Shown one piece after another: positions 33,571 to 43,174 of a DNA stretch of 64,000 bases. Numbering within the stretch: position 1 is the first letter of the stretch; every line of letters begins with the position of its first letter. Source of the stretch: Chamaesiphon minutus PCC 6605. GTDB taxonomy: Bacteria; Cyanobacteriota; Cyanobacteriia; Cyanobacteriales; Chamaesiphonaceae. The notes under the pieces are model-generated. The model saw nothing but the letters and a program-made list of their open reading frames with translations. It did no database searches and was not told where the DNA came from. Position numbers and translations under genes: made by a program. Where the stretch lies: positions 6,189,889 to 6,253,888 of the forward strand of contig NC_019697.1 in NCBI RefSeq assembly GCF_000317145.1, given 5' to 3'.

Positions 33571-36045
33571 ATGACTGTTGCAACTTCCACCAGGCCACAA
33601 CCGTTGAGTGCCGATCTACTGCAAAAAATTCACGCCTATTGGTGTGCGGCAAATTATCTTTCTGTCGGTCAGATTTATCTCCTCGACAATCCGCTGTTAC
33701 AAGAACCATTAAAGATCGAGCACATCAAGCCCAGGCTATTGGGGCACTGGGGGACGACTCCAGGTCTGAATTTTATCTACGCTCACCTCAATCGGGTGAT
33801 TAAGGCTCAAGATCTCAATACCATTTATATCGCAGGGCCAGGGCACGGCGGGCCAGGGATGGTCGCGAATACCTATCTAGAAGGGACTTACAGCGAATTC
33901 TTTCCTAATATTTCCCAAGATACGGCGGGAATTAAAGCTTTATTCAAACAGTTCTCATTTCCAGGTGGCATTCCCAGCCATGCGGCCCCCGAAACACCCG
34001 GTTCGATTCATGAGGGTGGAGAATTGGGCTACGCGCTGGTTCATGCTTATGGCGCGGCGTTTGACAATCCCGATTTGCTGGTGGCTTGTGTAGTCGGCGA
34101 TGGCGAGGCAGAAACGGGACCATTGGCAACTAGCTGGCACTCAAATAAGTTTCTCAATCCGGCGCGGGATGGCGCGGTTTTACCGATTTTGCATCTCAAT
34201 GGTTATAAGATTGCCAATCCGACCGTCTTGTCGCGGCTCCCACAGACGGAATTGGAGAGTTTATTTGTGGGATATGGCTACAAGCCCTATTTTGTCGAGG
34301 GTTCAGAACCCGCAGAGATGCACCAATTAATGGCAGGAACGCTAGATACCGTCATCGCCGAAATTAAAACCATTCAGCGCGAAGCGCGGGTGCATGGCTA
34401 TCAGCAACGAGTTCCCATGCCCATGATTATTTTACGATCGCCCAAAGGGTGGACGGGGCCAAAAGAAGTAGATGGCAAGAAAACTGAGGACTACTGGCGA
34501 TCGCATCAAGTCCCATTTTCCGAGATGAAAAGCAATCCAGAGCATATCACATTGCTAGAAAGCTGGATGAAAAGTTACAAGCCCGAAGAATGCTTTGACT
34601 CTCGCGGCAAACTGATTCCCGAACTGGCAGAACTGGCTCCTACAGGCGATCGACGGATGGGGGCAAATCCTCATGCCAATGGCGGGATGCTGCTTCGCGA
34701 TCTCAAAATGCCCGACTTTCGCGATTATGCGATCGAAGTTACCAAACCCGGTACTGGCATCGCTGAATCGACACGCACGCTGGGTGAATTTCTACGGGAT
34801 GTGATGAAGCTGAACTTAGAGAGCCAAAACTTTCGGGTGATGAGTCCCGACGAAAATAATTCCAATCGCCTGAATGCGATCTTGGAAGTCACCGAACGGA
34901 TGTCTACAGCCGAAATATTGCCCACAGACGATCGTGTTTCGCCCACCGGACGGGTCATGGAGGTTTTGAGCGAACACATGTGTCAGGGCTGGCTAGAGGG
35001 CTATCTGTTGACCGGACGGCACGGCTTTTTCTCCTGTTATGAGGCATTCATCCACATCGTCGATTCGATGTTCAACCAACATGCCAAGTGGTTGGAAAGC
35101 TGCGATGATATTCCCTGGCGGCGACCGATTGCTTCGCTCAATTATCTACTGACTTCCCATGTCTGGCGGCAAGATCACAATGGTTTCAGCCACCAAGATC
35201 CCGGCTTTATCGATGTGGTGACTAATAAGAAAGCCAAAGTCGTGCGGGTATACCTCCCACCCGATGCTAATACCCTACTAGCAGTTGCCGACCACTGCCT
35301 GCGTAGCCGTCAGTATGTGAATGTAATTATCGCTGGCAAACAGCCCGAATTGCAGTGGCTAGATATGGATGCCGCGATCGAGCATTGTACGGCAGGATTG
35401 GGCATTTGGGAATGGGCGAGTAACGATCGTCATAGCGAACCCGATGTCGTGATGGCTTGTGCGGGTGACGTCCCCACCCTCGAAACCTTAGCAGCGGTAG
35501 ACTTTTTGCGATCGCATTTCCCTAACCTTAAAATTCGGGTAGTTAACGTTGTCGATCTGATGACACTCCAACCCCAAAGCGAACATCCCCACGGTTTAAC
35601 AGATACCGAATTCGACTCGATTTTCACTCCCGACAAACCAATTATCTTTGCCTTCCACGGCTACCCCTGGTTGATCCATCGCCTCACCTACCGCCGCAAC
35701 AATCACGAAAATATCCACGTACGCGGCTATAAAGAAGAAGGTACCACCACCACACCATTCGATATGACCGTAGTTAACGATCTCGATCGTTTTCATCTTG
35801 CACAAGATGCGATCGATCGTACTCCCAAACTCAAAAATATCGGAGCCTACGTCAAACAAGAAATTCGTAATAAACTGATCGAACACCATCGGTATATTAC
35901 TACCTACGGTGAAGATCTGCCCGAAGTCACCGACTGGAAGTGGGGCTATTATATGGGCACAGAATCGAGTGACGGTTCGCAACCGACTTCGACCGATTCA
36001 CCCTCTACTGAAGGCGGGGAAGGCGCAGCCAATTCTCGCGCATAA
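33571..36045 (+). CDS. xfp: xylulose-5-phosphate/fructose-6-phosphate phosphoketolase
   Basis: From the ATG at 33571 (CGGAG at 33558-33562) the enzyme has 824 residues, near the family's usual length. It splits Xu5P or F6P with phosphate into acetyl phosphate and G3P or E4P, using thiamine diphosphate. The ThDP motif [18 protein letters not shown], the N-terminal [25 protein letters not shown] and [26 protein letters not shown] are all present. The Ser/Thr-rich C-terminal tail of about 25 residues looks like an extension. A strong terminator follows. Confidence 0.97.
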   Translation: MTVATSTRPQPLSADLLQKIHAYWCAANYLSVGQIYLLDNPLLQEPLKIEHIKPRLLGHWGTTPGLNFIYAHLNRVIKAQDLNTIYIAGPGHGGPGMVANTYLEGTYSEFFPNISQDTAGIKALFKQFSFPGGIPSHAAPETPGSIHEGGELGYALVHAYGAAFDNPDLLVACVVGDGEAETGPLATSWHSNKFLNPARDGAVLPILHLNGYKIANPTVLSRLPQTELESLFVGYGYKPYFVEGSEPAEMHQLMAGTLDTVIAEIKTIQREARVHGYQQRVPMPMIILRSPKGWTGPKEVDGKKTEDYWRSHQVPFSEMKSNPEHITLLESWMKSYKPEECFDSRGKLIPELAELAPTGDRRMGANPHANGGMLLRDLKMPDFRDYAIEVTKPGTGIAESTRTLGEFLRDVMKLNLESQNFRVMSPDENNSNRLNAILEVTERMSTAEILPTDDRVSPTGRVMEVLSEHMCQGWLEGYLLTGRHGFFSCYEAFIHIVDSMFNQHAKWLESCDDIPWRRPIASLNYLLTSHVWRQDHNGFSHQDPGFIDVVTNKKAKVVRVYLPPDANTLLAVADHCLRSRQYVNVIIAGKQPELQWLDMDAAIEHCTAGLGIWEWASNDRHSEPDVVMACAGDVPTLETLAAVDFLRSHFPNLKIRVVNVVDLMTLQPQSEHPHGLTDTEFDSIFTPDKPIIFAFHGYPWLIHRLTYRRNNHENIHVRGYKEEGTTTTPFDMTVVNDLDRFHLAQDAIDRTPKLKNIGAYVKQEIRNKLIEHHRYITTYGEDLPEVTDWKWGYYMGTESSDGSQPTSTDSPSTEGGEGAANSRA

Positions 36046-36060
36046 CATCTTTATTTAGGC

Positions 36061-36108
36061 TGCCAAAACATAGCCCTGACGTAAATGAGTCAGGGCTATG
36101 TTTTGGCA
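36061..36108 (+). terminator. intrinsic-terminator-like hairpin after phosphoketolase
   Basis: TGCCAAAACATAGCCCTGAC (36061-36080) pairs perfectly over 20 bp with 36089-36108 across an 8-base loop. It starts 16 bp after the stop codon. The A- and T-rich edges of the stem would serve transcription from either side. Confidence 0.85.
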
Positions 36109-36230
36109 ATTAATTAGGCTAGCAAAAACATTTATAACCTCCAAAAAGTCTACAACCTATGTGGTGAGCACTACCCACCCTACCTCTACGGATGCTTGAC
36201 ATTTTTGGTGCCTTGGACACTATTAGCAAA

Positions 36231-36794
36231 TCAGCTCCAGCCGTCTTTTACTTTAACATTAAATACTCTTCTAGTTGCACTTTCAAAATAGTGAACTGAA
36301 ACTTTATTAGTTCCGACGTATCCATTTCTATAAACCTTATACCACTTACGTGGTTCGATCTTTCTCAACTCTCGTACTAGTTCTCGGTGATTTATCTCCA
36401 CTTTTTGGGTTCCATTTGGAGCAGAGCGAAAGCCTCTAGGAAAGTCAGGTGACTTATTAAGAGAAGAATATACATTCCTTACAGGTATATTTGAAGAACT
36501 TGGACTCTGGCTGGGGGTGTTAATTCTGCCACGGCCAACAGGACTACCACCGCCGCCACCAGGACCACCTTCCATTCTCCGCGCTGTCAGCGTTTTTGGG
36601 AGCAAACCCGATCGATCGTCGCTCTGATGTTCCGGAGTAGCTATAATTAATTCACTAGGGAGATTTTGAAGATAGCGACCTATTCTTAACGGAGTGGAGT
36701 TTTGAGTAGCAATCGCTTTGAATGGAGCGATCGGTTGGATTAAAATTGATGCTCCGGCGATTGTTAATAAACTCTGAAAAATAAATTTTCTCAT
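36231..36794 (-). CDS. exported hypothetical protein
   Basis: The 187 residues start with a signal peptide (MRKFIFQSLLTIAGASILIQ, cleavage probably near AIATQ). A low-complexity Gly/Pro/Ser linker (GGPGGGGGSPVGRG) and a C-terminal basic beta-rich domain (WYKVYRNGYVGTNKVSVHYF, RRVFNVKVKDGWS) follow. The C-terminal part resembles a small secreted toxin-like or polymorphic domain by shape only; I do not recognise it. Confidence 0.6.
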   Translation of the reverse strand: MRKFIFQSLLTIAGASILIQPIAPFKAIATQNSTPLRIGRYLQNLPSELIIATPEHQSDDRSGLLPKTLTARRMEGGPGGGGGSPVGRGRINTPSQSPSSSNIPVRNVYSSLNKSPDFPRGFRSAPNGTQKVEINHRELVRELRKIEPRKWYKVYRNGYVGTNKVSVHYFESATRRVFNVKVKDGWS

Positions 36795-36805
36795 TTTATA
36801 CGCTC

Positions 36806-37072
36806 CTAAAATTCGGAGGTTTGAGTGATGTAACGTAGTAATTCCAGATGCTTCTTAGCTCGATAATAGACTGCTAATGATTTGGAACTAGACTTAGCTA
36901 ACTTTAAGCTGACAGAAAAGTTGCGGTCGCCAGAAACACCGATCTCTACGCTCGATCGCAAATAACCATTGGTAAAGATTTTTCCGCCGCTGCTGCCCAA
37001 AAAGGCCAGGAATTTGGTGGCGTTAGCAGCAACTCGCTCAATACCATAATGATAGTTACAAAAATTGACCAA
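36806..37072 (-). CDS. doubtful small ORF overlapping the thioredoxin 3' end
   Basis: The 88-codon frame lies between thioredoxin and the exported protein on the same strand. It contains FLAFLGSSGGKIFTNGYLRSSVEIGVSGDRNF and KAKKHLELLRYI-like helices, so it reads like protein. It has only a TTG start at 37072 inside the thioredoxin end. It may be a real small gene with a later start, or the 5'-truncated remnant of one. Confidence 0.35.
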   Translation of the reverse strand: MVNFCNYHYGIERVAANATKFLAFLGSSGGKIFTNGYLRSSVEIGVSGDRNFSVSLKLAKSSSKSLAVYYRAKKHLELLRYITQTSEF

Positions 37073-37373
37073 TTCGATCGATTAATTGTTCGGCGGGTAA
37101 GACTCCTTCCAATCGATCGACAGATTGTCCGCCTTTAAATAAAACTAGAGTTGGCAATGCCTGAATCTGATAATTAGAAGCAATTTGGGGATACTTGTCG
37201 GTATCGATTTTCATGATTCTCACTTGCCCATTGAGTTCGATATTGACTTGTTCTAATATCTTGGCCATCATCTGGCAAGGGCCGCACCAAGTCGCATAAA
37301 AATCAACTAAAATCGGTAAGTCACTATTGGCGATCGCATCTTCAAAGCTAGTAAACTGTTGCTTGACTGCCAT
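37056..37373 (-). CDS. thioredoxin
   Basis: This 105-residue thioredoxin has the WCGPC redox site at 29-33 (DFYATWCGPCQMMAKIL), then KIDTDKYPQIASNYQIQALPTLVLFKGG with the cis-proline. It reduces protein disulfides in the cytosol. The sequence is nearer to the shorter cyanobacterial trx types than to TrxM, but I cannot assign the subtype with certainty. Confidence 0.94.
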   Translation of the reverse strand: MAVKQQFTSFEDAIANSDLPILVDFYATWCGPCQMMAKILEQVNIELNGQVRIMKIDTDKYPQIASNYQIQALPTLVLFKGGQSVDRLEGVLPAEQLIDRIGQFL

Positions 37374-37585
37374 AATATTGTCCTAAAACGAAGTTGGGAT
37401 AACTCGATTCTAAACAGTTTTGCCGCGAACTGACAGGCAGCGATAGAAAAAGATAAACAACCCAAGCTGTTCAGGAGGCTTTAGGCTTTAGCCTAAAGCC
37501 TACCCCCTACGATAAAATGGCTACAGATGCCAGACTCGTGCGGTTTCGATAGAATATATAGGTGCCAAACCGCAGCAAACGAATA

Positions 37586-38770
37586 ATGTCTCTATCTTCG
37601 TATCAGATCCGCTGGTTCAATAACTTAGCAGACATTCCACAAGAGGATTGGGATGCGCTGGCTGTACCGTTAAAGACTCCTTTTCTAGAGTGGGAGTGGT
37701 TGAATAATTTAGAGACTTCTGGCAGCGTTACCGCCGAAACTGGCTGGTTGCCGACGCATTTGACAGTCTGGAAGGGGCAAACATTAGTTGGAGCCGCGCC
37801 TTTATATGTCAAGGGACATAGTTATGGTGAATTTGTCTTCGACAATCAGTGGGCAGAATTGGCGCAGCGGATGGGCATTAGGTATTATCCCAAATTGGTG
37901 GGGATGACTCCAGTTACTCCATCTGAAGGGTATCGGTTTTTGATTGCGCCTGGAGAAAATGAAGCCAAGATTACCGAATTAATGGTGCGCTCGATCGATG
38001 ATTTTTGTAAGACGCATCGGTTATCGGGATGTCACTTCTTATATGTCGATCCCGAATGGCGATCGCAGATGAACGAATATGGATATAATACTTGGGTCAA
38101 TCATAATTATGTCTGGCAAAACCAAAAGTATCAGAATTTTGATGATTATTTAGGCGCGTTTAATGCCAATCAACGACGGAATATCAAACGGGAGCGTAAA
38201 TCTGTACGCGAGGGTGGCTTAAATTTGACTACCGTCACAGGAGAGCAAATCGCACCGCAGTTATTTTCCCAAATGTATAATTTTTATGCCGATACCTGCG
38301 ACAAATTTGGCTGGTGGGGAAGTAAATATCTCACTCCCGAATTTTTTGATGGCTTGCACGCAAAATATCGGCATCGGGTAGTATTTGTCACGGCGACGGG
38401 CGAAGATCCTTCTATCCCCGTCGGCATGTCTTTTTGTATTACTAAAGGCGATCGATTGTACGGTCGTTATTGGGGTAGCAGTGAAGATGTTGATTGTCTC
38501 CATTTTGATGCTTGCTACTATACCCCGATCGAGTGGGCGATTGAAAACAAAATCGAGATTTTCGATCCTGGTGCGGGCGGCAGACACAAAAAGCGGCGCG
38601 GTTTTCCGGCAACTGCTAATTACAGTTTGCATCGTTTTTACCATCCCCGCTTTGGGCAAATCTTGCGCGATCATCTAGCTGAATCTAATGAGTTGCAACA
38701 GCAACAAATTGTCGCCATCAATCAAGATTTACCGATGAAGCCAGGTAAGGAGTTGATAGTTGATAGTTGA
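37586..38770 (+). CDS. GNAT/FemAB-like protein (peptidogalycan biosynthesis, DUF482 type)
   Basis: From the ATG at 37586 it has 394 residues. IPQEDWDALAVPLKTPFLEWEWLNNLE, VGAAPLYVKGHSYGEFVFDNQWAELAQR, NQRRNIKRERKSVREGGL and FDPGAGGRHKKRRGF are hallmarks of the DUF482/FemAB-like acyltransferase family. The role is unclear; FemAB relatives add amino acids to peptidoglycan precursors. A GTG at 37562 is an alternative start. The last codons and the stop (VDS) are supplied by a TTGATAG heptamer array (38754-38775), so the C-terminus may have been altered by the repeat. Confidence 0.88.
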   Translation: MSLSSYQIRWFNNLADIPQEDWDALAVPLKTPFLEWEWLNNLETSGSVTAETGWLPTHLTVWKGQTLVGAAPLYVKGHSYGEFVFDNQWAELAQRMGIRYYPKLVGMTPVTPSEGYRFLIAPGENEAKITELMVRSIDDFCKTHRLSGCHFLYVDPEWRSQMNEYGYNTWVNHNYVWQNQKYQNFDDYLGAFNANQRRNIKRERKSVREGGLNLTTVTGEQIAPQLFSQMYNFYADTCDKFGWWGSKYLTPEFFDGLHAKYRHRVVFVTATGEDPSIPVGMSFCITKGDRLYGRYWGSSEDVDCLHFDACYYTPIEWAIENKIEIFDPGAGGRHKKRRGFPATANYSLHRFYHPRFGQILRDHLAESNELQQQQIVAINQDLPMKPGKELIVDS

Positions 38771-38848
38771 TAGTTGGGAGTTGGGACTTAACCTACCCCC
38801 TTTAAAGATCTACCTCCCTCCCCTTAGATCGGGAAAATCCCCTCTTGG

Positions 38849-39003
38849 GCTACCGTGTATACACATCTCTAGAAAAAAGCGAAATTGGTGTAAATTCCCC
38901 TTAAAAAGGGGGACTAAGACCGGATCTTAGCCCCCTTTTTAAGGGGGTTTGGGGGATTTAGATCTAGAAACGAAGTCTAGCCGACTTGTGTATATACCGT
39001 AAC
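38849..39003. mobile_element. MITE copy 2 (155 bp, without nested hairpin repeat)
   Basis: The element starts GCTACCGTGTATACACA and ends GACTTGTGTATATACCGTAAC. It is flanked by the exact 9-bp direct repeat CCCTCTTGG (38840-38848 and 39004-39012). Joining the flanks restores the hairpin repeat found uninterrupted at 21688-21733 (complement strand). The internal AAATTCCCC site is intact, whereas the other two copies carry an 81-bp insertion with duplication there. Confidence 0.92.
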
Positions 39004-39012
39004 CCCTCTTGG

Positions 39013-39338
39013 GAGGGGTGCCCGTAGGGCTGCTGGTAGGGTGAACCGCCCAATGGGGTGCAGATCTAAGCATTCACTCAAGCACTATCGCCTGTCGATC
39101 GACATAAATGCCACTTCTCAAGTTTCGTCAACAGCAAACCCTTGTAGATTGCCAGTGACGATCGATTCTAACTACGATAACGCCTAAAGATCGATGCTAG
39201 CCTAGCATATAGCACTTATCCCCAAAGTCTAGAAGCGAACATTTTTAGCCAAAAAAATCGAAAATCCGCCCAAAACAGACACAAATCGCAAACAAATCGG
39301 TTAATCTAGATCTAATGTAATTATTTAAGCTCACATTC
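39013..39338. other. intergenic after the MITE, about 325 bp
   Basis: It begins with the right half of the interrupted hairpin repeat (GAGGGGTGCCCGTAGGGC...). After that I see only unique sequence with CGATCG words and no gene. Confidence 0.45.
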
Positions 39339-39722
39339 ATGACTTTATTAACCACTAATTTAACCGCGATCGATAACGAATTATCCAATCGGGATATCGC
39401 ACTCGATCCGCAGGGCTACTTTATTATTTATGTCGATCGAGCAGATGGTTTAATCTGTGCCAAGCACTATACTAACATCATCGACGATCGCGGTTTGGCA
39501 GTCGATCCCGAAACTGGTAAAGTCATCCCCGCCAAAGGCAAAGTAACTCGGACTAATACCACTTTGTATGTCGGACGAACTGCTAAAGAGTTATGCGTGA
39601 AAATTCTCGAACAAACCGAACCATCGCCAGTAAGTATGTTAGACCATGCGGCATATCTGGGACGAGAATTTGTGCGTGCAGAGATAGCGTTACTCTCAGG
39701 GGCAGAATATATTCAGGACTGA
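39339..39722 (+). CDS. DUF4346-like protein
   Basis: The 127 residues (DIALDPQGYFIIYVDRADGLICAKHYTN, DPETGKVIPAKGKVTRTNTTLYVGRTAKELCVKILE, HAAYLGREFVRAEIALLSGAEYIQD) resemble the cyanobacterial DUF4346 family. It is soluble and of unknown function; elsewhere the domain is sometimes fused to dihydropteroate-synthase-like proteins. It is monocistronic. Confidence 0.8.
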   Translation: MTLLTTNLTAIDNELSNRDIALDPQGYFIIYVDRADGLICAKHYTNIIDDRGLAVDPETGKVIPAKGKVTRTNTTLYVGRTAKELCVKILEQTEPSPVSMLDHAAYLGREFVRAEIALLSGAEYIQD

Positions 39723-39898
39723 TAAACTGCCCTGACATTTCGATTGCTTATTAAAATTCTTGAAAGCGGGGAGCGAGGAAGAGGTAAGTAAATTAAATGA
39801 CTAACAGCTTATCAAGTTGTGGCTGATGGTTAGTGACAATACGACAGATAGTATTATCGATCGCCAATAACCAATCGCCAATTATCGACAACCGATCT

Positions 39899-40606
39899 CT
39901 AACTTTGATTTTGATACCACCACCAAGTTGCCATCGGAATCACTGTCGCTAGAATTAACAGCCCAATGACGATAACCAAAAAGTTGGTACGATTGGCTTG
40001 AGTTTCTTCTGCTTTAAGATAAGTTCTACCCACCTCTGGAGTTGAAATAACCACTGGCGGACCGGGATCTGGTTTTCCAGACAATACTGCGATAAGTCTG
40101 TCAGCCCCATCGCTAAAAGCTTGATTGTATTTATTCCCACTGCGTAAAGGTGCCTGCATCGTTTCATTGATAATGCTGGTAGCAATTGGATCTGTGAGCG
40201 TCGATTTAACCTCAGCACCAGATTGAATCCCGATCGTATTAGTGACATTATCCAAGACAATTAGCACTTGATTGGCTTGTTCGGCGTCCGTTGCAAACCA
40301 TTTTTTAAACAGTTTATCGGTAAAAACCTGAACGGTATCGCCATAATCGAGACGATGGATGGTGACAAATCGGACTTCTTTACCCGTCTGCTTGGCGAGT
40401 TGTTCTAAGGTACCTTTGACAGAACCCTTCGTCGATAAGCTCAAAACATCGGCTTTATCGATTACCCAAGTCGGTACGCCAGCAGAGACAACTGGAATCT
40501 CGTAGACAGCAGTAGCCCGAGCGGGAAGCGCGAAGATGCCAATGGCGATCGCGATCGTCACCAGCGATAATAGTAGTCGATTGAGATAAGAACGAATATG
40601 TGACAT
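39899..40606 (-). CDS. psb32: TPM-domain protein, Psb32-like photosystem II repair factor
   Basis: From the ATG at 40606 it has 235 residues: an N-terminal signal or anchor (LLLSLVTIAIAIGIFALPAR), the TPM domain (WVIDKADVLSLSTKGSVKGTLEQLAKQTG, VRFVTIHRLDYGDTVQVFTDKLF, VLIVLDNVTNTIGIQSG) and one C-terminal membrane helix (LVIVIGLLILATVIPMATWWW). This is the Psb32 layout, a thylakoid protein that protects PSII during photodamage. The longer 258-codon frame starts without Shine-Dalgarno support. Confidence 0.88.
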   Translation of the reverse strand: MSHIRSYLNRLLLSLVTIAIAIGIFALPARATAVYEIPVVSAGVPTWVIDKADVLSLSTKGSVKGTLEQLAKQTGKEVRFVTIHRLDYGDTVQVFTDKLFKKWFATDAEQANQVLIVLDNVTNTIGIQSGAEVKSTLTDPIATSIINETMQAPLRSGNKYNQAFSDGADRLIAVLSGKPDPGPPVVISTPEVGRTYLKAEETQANRTNFLVIVIGLLILATVIPMATWWWYQNQS

Positions 40607-40795
40607 AGAAATGAGCGCGAATATCTGTTTTAACTCTAGCAGAATCACATCCGCGTTTCCGTCGGCTGGGCGCAACGAACATCAATTTTCGGCTTCAAAT
40701 GCTACCCATCCGCACAAAGTTTACGAGATCGAACGGGTACGATCGATCGATGAATAGTATCCTGTTATTTGTTAACTTCCTCGATCGAAAATTTT

Positions 40796-41794
40796 ATGAC
40801 ACGCTACGATGTATACGGACTAGGTAACGCGCTGCTCGATGTCGAATGTGAAGTCGAGCCAGAAGTACTGGTAGAACTAGGCATCGACAAAGGTGTGATG
40901 ACACTACTCGATGAAGCCAGTCAGAACAAAATTCTCGCTCGGCTGGGAAATGCGGCTAGCAAGCGAACGTGCGGTGGTTCTGGCGCAAATACGATCGTAG
41001 CTGTGAGTCAATTTGGCGGTAAGGCATTTTATTCTTGTAAGGTTGCCAAAGACGAACCAGGCGAATACTATCTCCAAGACTTATTAGCATCTGGCGTCGA
41101 TACCAATCTCAAAGTTCACCCGCCCGAACCCGGAATTACGGGTAAATGCCTGGTATTTGTTACTCCCGACGCCGATCGATCGATGAATACTTTCTTAGGT
41201 ATTTCTTCTAGTTTATCTGAAGTCGAATTAGTTCCAGAGGCGATCGCCAACTCTGCTTATACTTATATCGAAGGTTATTTAGTCACTGGCGAAACCAGTA
41301 AACAAGCAGCAATTACCGCCAGAGAAATGGCCGTTGCAGCAGGTCGAAAAGTCGCTTTGACCCTTTCCGACCAAAACATGGCTAAGTTCTTCAAACAGGG
41401 ACTGCTAGACATGCTCGGCCCTGGTGTAGACTTATTATTTGCCAATGACAGCGAGGCATTTGAGATGGCTGGCACTCAAGATTTAGCAACCGCGATCGAG
41501 TATTTAAAAACCATTTCCAAGACTTTTGCCCTCACTCTCGGTGCCAAAGGTTCGGTGATTTTCGACGGTCAAACATTACTTGAAATTGCCCCTTTTCCTG
41601 TTAAAGCGATCGATACCGTCGGTGCTGGCGATATGTACGCTGGTGGGGTATTGTATGGCATTACCAATGGCATGGATTGGGTCGCGGCTGGACGGCTGGG
41701 TTCGCGAGCTTCGGCGCAGTTAGTGACAATTCTAGGCGCGCGGATGGAAACAGCAAATCTGCAAGCTTTATTGAAAGAAGTTAAGGGTATTTAG
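40796..41794 (+). CDS. PfkB-family carbohydrate kinase (adenosine-kinase-like)
   Basis: From the ATG at 40796 it has 332 residues: MTRYDVYGLGNALLDVECEV, GGSGANTIVAVSQFGGKAFYSCKV and the catalytic DTVGAGDMYAGGVLYGI (anion hole and base Asp). Cyanobacterial homologues are annotated as adenosine kinase or a PfkB sugar kinase; the sequence alone does not fix the substrate. A hairpin with a 12-bp stem follows the stop. Confidence 0.9.
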   Translation: MTRYDVYGLGNALLDVECEVEPEVLVELGIDKGVMTLLDEASQNKILARLGNAASKRTCGGSGANTIVAVSQFGGKAFYSCKVAKDEPGEYYLQDLLASGVDTNLKVHPPEPGITGKCLVFVTPDADRSMNTFLGISSSLSEVELVPEAIANSAYTYIEGYLVTGETSKQAAITAREMAVAAGRKVALTLSDQNMAKFFKQGLLDMLGPGVDLLFANDSEAFEMAGTQDLATAIEYLKTISKTFALTLGAKGSVIFDGQTLLEIAPFPVKAIDTVGAGDMYAGGVLYGITNGMDWVAAGRLGSRASAQLVTILGARMETANLQALLKEVKGI

Positions 41795-42410
41795 CTCTGT
41801 AGACTGGGTCGAACTCTGGCTCGACCCAGTCTGGACAAAATCGCCTCATAAGCCAGACTTACACCATCCTCGGCACTGACAATGCGACCGACTTCTGCGG
41901 CTTTAGCTGCATAGCTGGGATTGGCGAGCAATGCACTCAATTCTTTGACAGCACGATCGATAGTGTAGTTTTCGCGGGCAATCGTCCGCGATCCTCCCAG
42001 TCGTTCGGCGCGAGCGGCATTATCCGGTTGGTCGTGGCTGTAAGGCATAATTAACGTCGGACGACCCGATCGCAATCCCTGCGCCGTCGTACCGATGCCG
42101 CCTTGATGGACGATCGCTGCCGCACGCGCAAAGAGTTGGGAATATGGGGCATAATCGATCGCCATTAACTCTGGTGGCAGATTTTCTGGTGGCGATCCAT
42201 CATCTTGGCCACCATTTCCGGATCGTCAACGTTCATGAAATCTTCCCCCAGCGGCTGAAATTCAAATCCCACTGCTTCGATCGCGGCTTGATAGTCTTTA
42301 ATCGTCACAAATACAATCTCGTGACCCCGATCTCGCAATCCTAACCCCAGTGCAATATAGGGATGGAGATCGCCCAGCGAACCCAAGGTCGTCAACAAAA
42401 TTCGACTCAT
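41791..42410 (-). pseudogene. glycosyltransferase (UGT/GT-1 type) with internal deletion
   Basis: The 5' piece (42410 down to 42165) encodes the N-terminus MSRILLTTLGSLGDLHPYIAL...GHEIVFVT and stops. The 3' piece (to 41791) encodes the C-terminal donor-binding end APYSQLFARAAAIVHQGGIGTTAQGLRSGRPTLIMPYSHDQPDNA. An intact enzyme has about 420 residues, so roughly 200 are missing, and the two parts are in different frames. At the junction TCTGGTGGC occurs twice in 19 bp (round 42170-42195), which could mark the deletion. The remnant is probably inactive. Confidence 0.8.
41801..41832. terminator. hairpin between convergent genes
   Basis: AGACTGGGTCGA (41801-41812) pairs with TCGACCCAGTCT (41821-41832) across an 8-base loop. 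It begins 6 bp after the kinase stop and lies within the 3' end of the convergent glycosyltransferase pseudogene. No T run follows, so termination is only likely. Confidence 0.5.
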
Positions 42411-42592
42411 TCAAGACTTATCCAGCGAAAAAATACCTACTTCCCTATCATCTTAGCGAAGCCAGCAGGCAAGAGCAGCAGCTCGCGACCCAATCCCCAA
42501 TCGATCGATCTACCCAAAATGGTCGTTCTGCTTTTCTTGTCAATGTTAGATAATAAATCTTAAGGAAACATTTCCCATGAGAGCGACACAAT

Positions 42593-42643
42593 CCGCTGTC
42601 TTGTCTCTCTAAACCGTCGGGTTTCCCGACGAGCGAGAGCCGC
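42593..42643 (-). repeat. ACAAGACAGCGG-tailed hairpin repeat, copy D4
   Basis: On the minus strand it reads GCGG, CTCTC, inner hairpin GTCGGG-AAA-CCCGAC, GGTTTA, GAGAG, ACAAGACAGCGG. CTCTC and GAGAG form the outer stem. It lies just upstream of the petD-like gene, followed by AATCCAC heptamers. Confidence 0.8.
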
Positions 42644-42679
42644 AATCCACAATCCGCAATCGAATGGCAGGAGTAAATC

Positions 42680-43162
42680 ATGACCCAACTCGATCGACAA
42701 CCTACCGATAAGACCGATCGCTCGCAGACTCCCGTTACCGTACCAAAACGCACAAGTCGCCATCGGTGGGCGTGGCTGAACAATTTCTTGTATCTGTTTC
42801 CGACAGTAGGATTGGGTACCGTCGCGCTGTGTATTGGTTTAGCCGTGCTAAATCCAGTTGCCATGAACGATCCGGCCGATCCATTTGCGACACCCGAACA
42901 TCTACTCCCCGAGTGGTATCTGCTCCCCGTATATCAGCTCGTGCGGCTGATACCCTACAAGATCGTGGGGATCGTGACGATGGTGGCATTTGCGACGGGA
43001 TTGTTACTGTTACCCATCATTGAAAACCTCGTGCGGTTCGATCCGCGCTTGCGGCGGGGGGTATCGATCGCGATTTTCTCATTTAGTACGATCGTGACGC
43101 TGTGGCTGGGCTTTGGGGCGCGGTTGCCGATCGAAGATACGTTTTCACTAGGTCTGTTTTAG
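42680..43162 (+). CDS. divergent PetD-like cytochrome b C-terminal-domain protein
   Basis: The 160 residues match subunit IV of the cytochrome b6f complex: LFPTVGLGTVALCIGLAVLNP, then the Qo-site PEWY (77-80) in HLLPEWYLLPVYQLVRLIPYKIVG, IENLVRFDPRLRRGVSI and a final helix. Three membrane segments are expected. It differs strongly from canonical PetD, has a 30-residue hydrophilic N-terminal extension, and precedes rather than follows its PetB-like partner. Its stop overlaps the partner's AGGAGG. It is probably a paralogue of the main petBD genes, which are not in this window. Confidence 0.85.
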   Translation: MTQLDRQPTDKTDRSQTPVTVPKRTSRHRWAWLNNFLYLFPTVGLGTVALCIGLAVLNPVAMNDPADPFATPEHLLPEWYLLPVYQLVRLIPYKIVGIVTMVAFATGLLLLPIIENLVRFDPRLRRGVSIAIFSFSTIVTLWLGFGARLPIEDTFSLGLF

Positions 43163-43174
43163 GAGGTTGAACCG

